Shown here piece by piece: positions 33,011 through 37,323 of a stretch of DNA of 37,323 nt; the first letter of the stretch is position 1, and every line of letters starts with the position of its first letter. The stretch covers positions 1 through 37,323 of the forward strand of contig JAQCNR010000457.1 in assembly GCA_028274925.1 (NCBI GenBank), read 5' to 3'. A program made the translations under genes and the position numbers. The notes below the pieces were generated by a model. It was given only the letters and a program-made list of their open reading frames with translations. It ran no database searches and was not told the DNA's origin. This stretch comes from Halovenus sp. (GTDB taxonomy: Archaea; Halobacteriota; Halobacteria; Halobacteriales; Haloarculaceae).

Positions 33011-34309
33011 TCAGTCGTACTTTTGCTGAACTACATCTGCGAGTCCGCACTCTTCGAGCAAGTCGATTGGTGTTAGCATCGACAGTTGGACGACGCCAGG
33101 GAGGCGGGCAATCTCGACGCCGCCGGTGAAGGTACACCGCCCCCGGACTTCGCCTTCGGTAATTCCGAAGAGGTTGCTGGCGCGCTCGAAGGCATTTTCA
33201 GTGGCAGCGTTGATCGTCTCGCCGGAGCCAACCACCTGCAGCGGTGCTGCCTCACTCATATCGACCCCGTGTTCGGCGGCGAGGTTTCGTCCAGTCTCCA
33301 GTTCCTCGTCGCTGTATGGTTTGGCGATGTCGGGCAGGTCGGATTCGTTCGGCAGCAGAATCGGCCCGTCGAGTCCGACATCTTTGATTACTTCGACGGA
33401 GAGTTTCGTCTTGCCGCTCACATCGGTGGTGTGTAGCGACAGTTCGCCGTCACCCTGGTTGGCGTGGAGGTCACCGACGTACAGCCCTGCCCCCTCGATT
33501 TCGACCGGACAGATGAGTGTCGCTCCCGGCCGCACGTCGTTCGAGTCGAGGTGGCCGTCAGTGCGTGCTCGCAGCGCTTCCTGGTCTTCGAGTCCCCATT
33601 CGTGGTCAGCACCGACGAGGAACTGCCCGAAGTCACCAGCGTTGTGGCTGTCGGGGAACTCCACGGCGGGTGTCGTCCCAATATTCCCGATGAACGGCCG
33701 GAGGTGACCGAGCGCGCCGGGCATCTCCGACGGTTTGTACAGCAGGATTGGGTGCTGGCGAGAGTTCTCTGGAATCGCCATCGCCTCCTCGGCATTCTGT
33801 GCGAACTCCTCGGCCGCGTCGTTGTCGAGAGTCAGCCCAACTGTGTGGTCGTCGTCGAAGGCGACGGTGTAGCCGAACTCGAACCCAAAGGAGGAGGCGT
33901 TTGCGCCGCACTCTGCACACCGAATCGCGTCTTCGCCTGTCCCCTCGACGACGCTGTCGGGCCACTCGGTTCCACACTCCGGGCAGCGGTGGTCGACGAA
34001 TGGGTCGTCGCCGAAGGCGTCCTCGTTTTCGTCCATCGACCCTGTCGAGGTTGCGACGCTCGTGACGTCCACCGCTTCGATGTGGACAATCAGTGCGTCG
34101 CCGGGTCTTGCTCCCTCGACGTAGATTGGCGCTGTCACCTCGTGGCCGCCGCGAAACTCCGGTGTAATCATCGGCCCCCAACAGGCCGGCGGCGTGTGTG
34201 TCCGCACTGTTCCCCCGTCTGCGACGGTCCCACTCCACTCCTGGTCTGGACCGACGAGTCCTTTCGTGAACTGGTCGACTTCCAGTTCCTGTTGCACTTG
34301 GCGTGACAT
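33011..34309 (-). CDS. Acetamidase/formamidase family protein with zinc-ribbon insert
   Basis: A 432-residue protein of the FmdA/AmdA family, which hydrolyses formamide or acetamide to ammonia and the acid. Family blocks are HTPPACWGPMITPEF, GARPGDALIVHIEAVDV, LRPFIGNIGTTPAVE and GLYVGDLHANQGDGEL. A short treble-clef or ribbon insert at about 107-136 carries CPEC (109-112) and CAEC (131-134), likely binding zinc. The ATG at 34309 is preferred over nine extra in-frame residues. It may be cotranscribed with the cupin gene downstream. Divergent from rpoF, with 117 bases between. Confidence 0.9.
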   Translation of the reverse strand: MSRQVQQELEVDQFTKGLVGPDQEWSGTVADGGTVRTHTPPACWGPMITPEFRGGHEVTAPIYVEGARPGDALIVHIEAVDVTSVATSTGSMDENEDAFGDDPFVDHRCPECGTEWPDSVVEGTGEDAIRCAECGANASSFGFEFGYTVAFDDDHTVGLTLDNDAAEEFAQNAEEAMAIPENSRQHPILLYKPSEMPGALGHLRPFIGNIGTTPAVEFPDSHNAGDFGQFLVGADHEWGLEDQEALRARTDGHLDSNDVRPGATLICPVEIEGAGLYVGDLHANQGDGELSLHTTDVSGKTKLSVEVIKDVGLDGPILLPNESDLPDIAKPYSDEELETGRNLAAEHGVDMSEAAPLQVVGSGETINAATENAFERASNLFGITEGEVRGRCTFTGGVEIARLPGVVQLSMLTPIDLLEECGLADVVQQKYD

Positions 34310-34426
34310 AGTGTGGTATACGAACACAAGCAGCATAATGATTGGTGCTTCCCCTCCCTGTGCTCGTTTCCGAAGGTATTTTGCCCTCGGTTGAGTACAA
34401 CAGACAACTGAGCGATTCGTAGAACT

Positions 34427-34783
34427 ATGAGCATCTTCAAAGAGAAAGTCGACGAGGAGTATCTCACCATTTCAGAAACCAAAGAGATTCTCGAAGATAT
34501 CGAGATGGAGCGCGCTGACGACGAGGACCGCGAGATGCGGTACGAACTCTCTCGCGCTATCGAGCACGTCAACCGCTTTGCCGACCTCTCGCCGTCGGAC
34601 GCTCAGGAGTTCGTCGAGGAACTGCTCGAACTGGAGAAAGTCGACGACAAGACGGCCCACAAGATTGTCGACACACAACCGCTCGACCGCGACGAACTCC
34701 GCGCGCTGTACGCCCAAGAGCGGTACTCACTGTCCGGTGACGAACTCGACGACATCCTTGATGTCGTCAAAAAATACGCCTGA
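34427..34783 (+). CDS. rpoF: RNA polymerase subunit Rpb4 (RpoF)
   Basis: A 118-residue subunit that pairs with Rpb7 (RpoE) to form the polymerase stalk, which helps open the promoter and holds nascent RNA. The sequence MSIFKEKVDEEYLTISETKE, the central helix REMRYELSRAIEHVNRF and the end LSGDELDDILDVVKKYA are those of the haloarchaeal Rpb4 family, with the HRDC-like helical C-terminal half. Length is normal. In most archaea it lies between L21e and DUF655/ksgA; here its neighbours are formamidase and an alpha/beta hydrolase. T6 follows the stop by about 12 bases. The sequence shows no damage, so it may be the working copy in a new place or a second copy. Confidence 0.92.
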   Translation: MSIFKEKVDEEYLTISETKEILEDIEMERADDEDREMRYELSRAIEHVNRFADLSPSDAQEFVEELLELEKVDDKTAHKIVDTQPLDRDELRALYAQERYSLSGDELDDILDVVKKYA

Positions 34784-34794
34784 CTGACGCGTAG

Positions 34795-34800
34795 TTTTTT
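34795..34800 (+). terminator. Oligo-T terminator after rpoF
   Basis: A run of six T starts 12 bases after the rpoF stop codon and ends 24 bases before the next ATG. Oligo-T runs end archaeal transcripts. The same tract could form part of the next gene's promoter. Confidence 0.5.
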
Positions 34801-34824
34801 GATGGTATCGCTCGCAGAACAGGT

Positions 34825-35634
34825 ATGTCGTTTGACGAGCCAGCAACAGCGATGTACCGCGAGCGGGCAGACACACTCAGCGCCGAGGCCGGCAGCGGTC
34901 CCGAACTGCTTTGTGCCCACGGCACCCTGATGGACCGGACGATGTTCGACCCACAACTCGACGGCTTGTCCGACGAGTACCGGGTCGCTGCGTACAATCT
35001 CCGCGCCCGGACCGAACGCGCCTTCGACCCCTACGACCTCGATGACCTCGTCGAAGACTGTCGCGCGATGATGGACGGACTTGGGATGGACAAACCCGTG
35101 CTCGCTGGGATGTCCATGGGTGGGTTCATGACGCTGCGACTGGCGATCAACTATCCCGACGAAATCTCTGGGCTCGTTCTCATCGACTCCACGTCGAAGC
35201 CCCACACTGACGACGATATCGAACTCTATCGCGGGATGATCGAACAGGGCCGTGACGACGACGGGATGGAACTGAGCATGGCCGAAACAGTCACACACTT
35301 CCTGTTCGGCGAGACCACACTCGAACAGAACTCGGACCTCGTCGAGTCGTGGGTCGACCGCTGGCGCACCTACCCCGGCGAGTCGGTCTATCAGGAGGTC
35401 TATTCGTGGCTCGAACGACCCGACGTGACCGACGAACTCCACGACCTCGATATCCCGACGCTGGTCGTCCACGGCGAGGAAGACGCCTCGATCGACTACG
35501 AACGTGCCAAACCCACCGTCGATGCACTCGACGCAGAGACGGCGCTGATTCCCGAGGCTGGCCACTCCTCGAACCTCGAACAGCCAGCCGTTGTCAACGA
35601 CGCGATTCGGTCGTTCCTCGGCGACGTGTACTGA
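34825..35634 (+). CDS. Alpha/beta hydrolase with complete triad
   Basis: A 269-residue alpha/beta-hydrolase fold protein. The oxyanion HG motif is in LLCAHGTLMDRTMF (about 32-33), the nucleophile is Ser97 in AGMSMGGFM, the acid is Asp220 in HGEEDASI and the base is His247 in EAGHSSNLEQP. All three residues are intact, in contrast to the related protein at 31145-31921. It resembles esterase, lactonase and dehalogenase-like enzymes, and the substrate cannot be predicted. It follows rpoF after 41 bases, interrupted by the T6 tract, so it may have its own transcript. Confidence 0.88.
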   Translation: MSFDEPATAMYRERADTLSAEAGSGPELLCAHGTLMDRTMFDPQLDGLSDEYRVAAYNLRARTERAFDPYDLDDLVEDCRAMMDGLGMDKPVLAGMSMGGFMTLRLAINYPDEISGLVLIDSTSKPHTDDDIELYRGMIEQGRDDDGMELSMAETVTHFLFGETTLEQNSDLVESWVDRWRTYPGESVYQEVYSWLERPDVTDELHDLDIPTLVVHGEEDASIDYERAKPTVDALDAETALIPEAGHSSNLEQPAVVNDAIRSFLGDVY

Positions 35635-35681
35635 CCCGTTCCGAGTAACTGATACCGGTCGAACCCGTAGCACTGAGTATA

Positions 35682-36068
35682 ATGGGTCTCGATCTGACGC
35701 GTCGTCGACTCCTCCAGTCTGGGGCCGCGCTATCCGCTGTTGGAGTCGCAGGCTGTTTCGGTGACGACATCACCGAGGGGGAAGTTCGGGCGGAAGTTGT
35801 CACTGTCAATCCAACCGAACTCGACGAACCGGTCGAGGGAACAGTCGACGTGACTGCGCTCGTCGCGAATCATCAGCAACCGGCAGACCTCAAAGTCATC
35901 ATCGAGGCGGTTGACCTCGACAAAAAAACCGACGAGGGCCGACAGGCGATTACGGCAATGACCTCTCTCGTCGCGCAATTCGACCAGGAAGAACAGCGTG
36001 AGGTCACGACCGAAATCGAGCCAGGACCCACAGCCGACGGCCTGTTGGGCCGGGTCGAACCGGCTTAG
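35682..36068 (+). CDS. Tat-exported lipoprotein, unknown function
   Basis: A 128-residue protein with a twin-arginine signal (TRRRLLQSGAALSAVGVAG) that ends in a lipobox, AGC, with the cysteine at about residue 25. Haloarchaea send most lipoproteins through Tat and attach a lipid to that cysteine outside the membrane. The mature part of about 100 residues is acidic and beta-rich (EVRAEVVTVNPTELDEPVEGT, DLKVIIEAVDLDKKT), ending in GRVEPA. No family was recognised. Its TAG stop overlaps the stop of the convergent tfb gene. Confidence 0.82.
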   Translation: MGLDLTRRRLLQSGAALSAVGVAGCFGDDITEGEVRAEVVTVNPTELDEPVEGTVDVTALVANHQQPADLKVIIEAVDLDKKTDEGRQAITAMTSLVAQFDQEEQREVTTEIEPGPTADGLLGRVEPA

Positions 36069-37045
36069 ACCCCGGGAACGTTCTCTTCGGCTTCGAGCAG
36101 TTCGTGATAGCGGTTACGAATCGTCACTTCGGAGATGTTCGCAACTTCACTCACTTCGCTTTGTGTTACCTTCTCGTTGGTGAGTAGCGACGCGGCATAC
36201 ACTGCGGCCGCAGCCAGTCCGACCGGCGATTTGCCCGAGTGGACGCCCTGCTCTTTGGCGTTCTGGAGCAACTGCCGAGCACGTCGCTCGACTTCCTCCG
36301 AAAGTTCTAGGTCCGAGACGAACCGTGGGACGTAACTCTCGGGGTCGGCCGGCTTGATTTCCAGACTCAGTTCTCGGACGACGTAGCGGTAGGTCCGGGC
36401 AATTTCGTCTTTGTCGACCCGCGACACCGTCGTCAACTCGTCGAGCGAGCGCGGTGTCCCGGCTTTCCGGGCCGCAGCGTACAGCGACGCAGTCGCGACA
36501 CCCTCGATAGAGCGGCCGGGCAGGAGGTCTTCCTCCAGCGCACGGCGGTAGATGACACTCGCGGTCTCACGGACATTCTCGGGGAGGCCGAGGGCGCTTG
36601 CCATCCGGTCAATCTCGCCCAGCGCTTGCTTGAGATTGCGTTCTTTGGAGTCGCGGGTGCGGAACCGTTCGTTCCACGTCCGCAGTCGTTGCATCTTCTC
36701 GCGCTGTCGGCTGGACAGTGCGTTCCCGTAGGCGTCTTTGTCCTGCCAGCCGATGTTCGTCGATAGTCCCTTGTCGTGCATCATGTTCGTCGTCGGTGCA
36801 CCGACGCGGGATTTTTCGTCTTTTTCTTTCGAGTCGAAGGCCCGCCACTCCGGACCGGGGTCGATTTCGTCCTCCTCGACGACCAGCCCGCAGTCCTCAC
36901 AGACCGTCTCACCGTGTTCGGCGTCCGAGGCGAGGTTGCCACCACACTCCGGACAAACGAGCGTCTCTTCTTCCTCGCTCTCCTGTTCTTCAGTTTCTTC
37001 GCGCTCGCTCTCGCGCGCATACCGTCTTGTTGTCGTGTCAGTCAT
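36065..37045 (-). CDS. tfb: Transcription initiation factor B (TFB)
   Basis: A 326-residue basal factor, homologue of eukaryotic TFIIB, which binds TBP on the TATA box and brings in RNA polymerase. An acidic, low-complexity N-terminus is followed by the zinc ribbon CPECGG...CEDCG (Cys31, Cys34, Cys49, Cys52), the reader and linker region (EWRAFDSKEKDEKSRVG), and two cyclin-like repeats, about 120-215 and 220-310. The helix-turn-helix of repeat 2 (VTQSEVSEVANISEVTIRNRY) contacts the BRE. Haloarchaea carry several TFBs with partly different targets; which one this is cannot be told. A TATA-like element (about 37118-37125) lies some 75 bases upstream, so a leader is likely. Confidence 0.94.
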   Translation of the reverse strand: MTDTTTRRYARESEREETEEQESEEEETLVCPECGGNLASDAEHGETVCEDCGLVVEEDEIDPGPEWRAFDSKEKDEKSRVGAPTTNMMHDKGLSTNIGWQDKDAYGNALSSRQREKMQRLRTWNERFRTRDSKERNLKQALGEIDRMASALGLPENVRETASVIYRRALEEDLLPGRSIEGVATASLYAAARKAGTPRSLDELTTVSRVDKDEIARTYRYVVRELSLEIKPADPESYVPRFVSDLELSEEVERRARQLLQNAKEQGVHSGKSPVGLAAAAVYAASLLTNEKVTQSEVSEVANISEVTIRNRYHELLEAEENVPGV

Positions 37046-37323
37046 GTTGGTCTCTGCTGGTGAATGGGGAGTTCACGGAAAACGTCCAGCGGTAGATTTA
37101 TGTTAGTGGCCAGAACGTATAAACCCTTTCCCGATAGTTTCTTTTCGAACCCGACTTCCGTTGAAGACTCTTGGAGACGGACCCAAATTCAGTTGTAGCA
37201 CTCCAATTTATATACCACTACTTACTGCACAATAATACTCTCTTTGGTGTACTCTCTGACCGGAAACATATTACAAAAACCTCTTTAGTCCAGATATAAA
37301 TGGAAAGATCGTATGAACGATAA
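37046..37323. other. AT-rich intergenic region with tfb promoter and possible start of a next gene
   Basis: No complete gene. The minus-strand side carries the tfb promoter, with TATA-like TTTATACG near 37118-37125. The plus-strand side contains GATATAAAT (37293-37301), and an ATG at 37313 follows, leaving only MND and part of a codon before the window ends. Whether that is a gene cannot be judged. The middle, about 37180-37290, is unusually AT-rich for this genome. Confidence 0.45.

Overview
The window is chromosomal DNA from a haloarchaeon. The genes are GC-rich and densely packed, the proteins are strongly acidic, and several transcripts look leaderless, with TATA-like boxes 25 to 30 bases before the start codon. 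The family content is haloarchaeal: CdrS with FtsZ2, NcsA, TFB, Rpb4, a GCS2-type GshA, LLM-class F420 enzymes, a HalX response regulator, and DUF5305, DUF7095 and DUF7344 proteins. No tRNA, rRNA or CRISPR array was recognised.

Layout. 1-1851: cell-division locus (3' end of a zinc-ribbon gene, cdrS, ftsZ2) with two families of repeated motifs in front of cdrS. 2014-11326: housekeeping and metabolic genes: tRNA thiolase NcsA, a DUF7095 protein, a winged-helix regulator with a methyltransferase, an S9 peptidase, a PsiE-like protein, a lipoate ligase with endonuclease IV, a thioesterase and an F420-dependent oxidoreductase. 11409-11659: a 235-bp MITE-like element that can fold as a cloverleaf and is flanked by an 8-bp direct repeat. 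11745-19335: uvrB, a membrane GAF protein, gshA, rnp3, a COG1325 RNA-binding protein, a 59-residue protein, glycerate kinase and a phosphatidyltransferase-like protein. 19338-28150: a cell-surface locus. 28491-37323: a RIO-type kinase, a second LLM oxidoreductase, an amidotransferase, two alpha/beta hydrolases, a thioesterase, a cupin, a formamidase, rpoF, a Tat lipoprotein and tfb.

The cell-surface locus is the most likely place for a poorly described system. It holds an S26B signal peptidase with an extra exported domain, a DUF5305 membrane protein, three secreted proteins whose signal ends share a G-S-x-x-F-x-S core, a DUF7344 regulator, and a tail-anchored surface protein whose gene overlaps a rhomboid protease gene by 4 bp. 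The pattern resembles bacterial SipW/TasA and archaeal bundling-pilus loci. My reading is that the signal peptidase processes the small exported subunits and the rhomboid may release the anchored one. This rests on motifs and gene order only.

Nine of the ten convergent gene pairs meet within 3 bp or overlap by 4 bp, so there is almost no room for terminators between converging transcripts.
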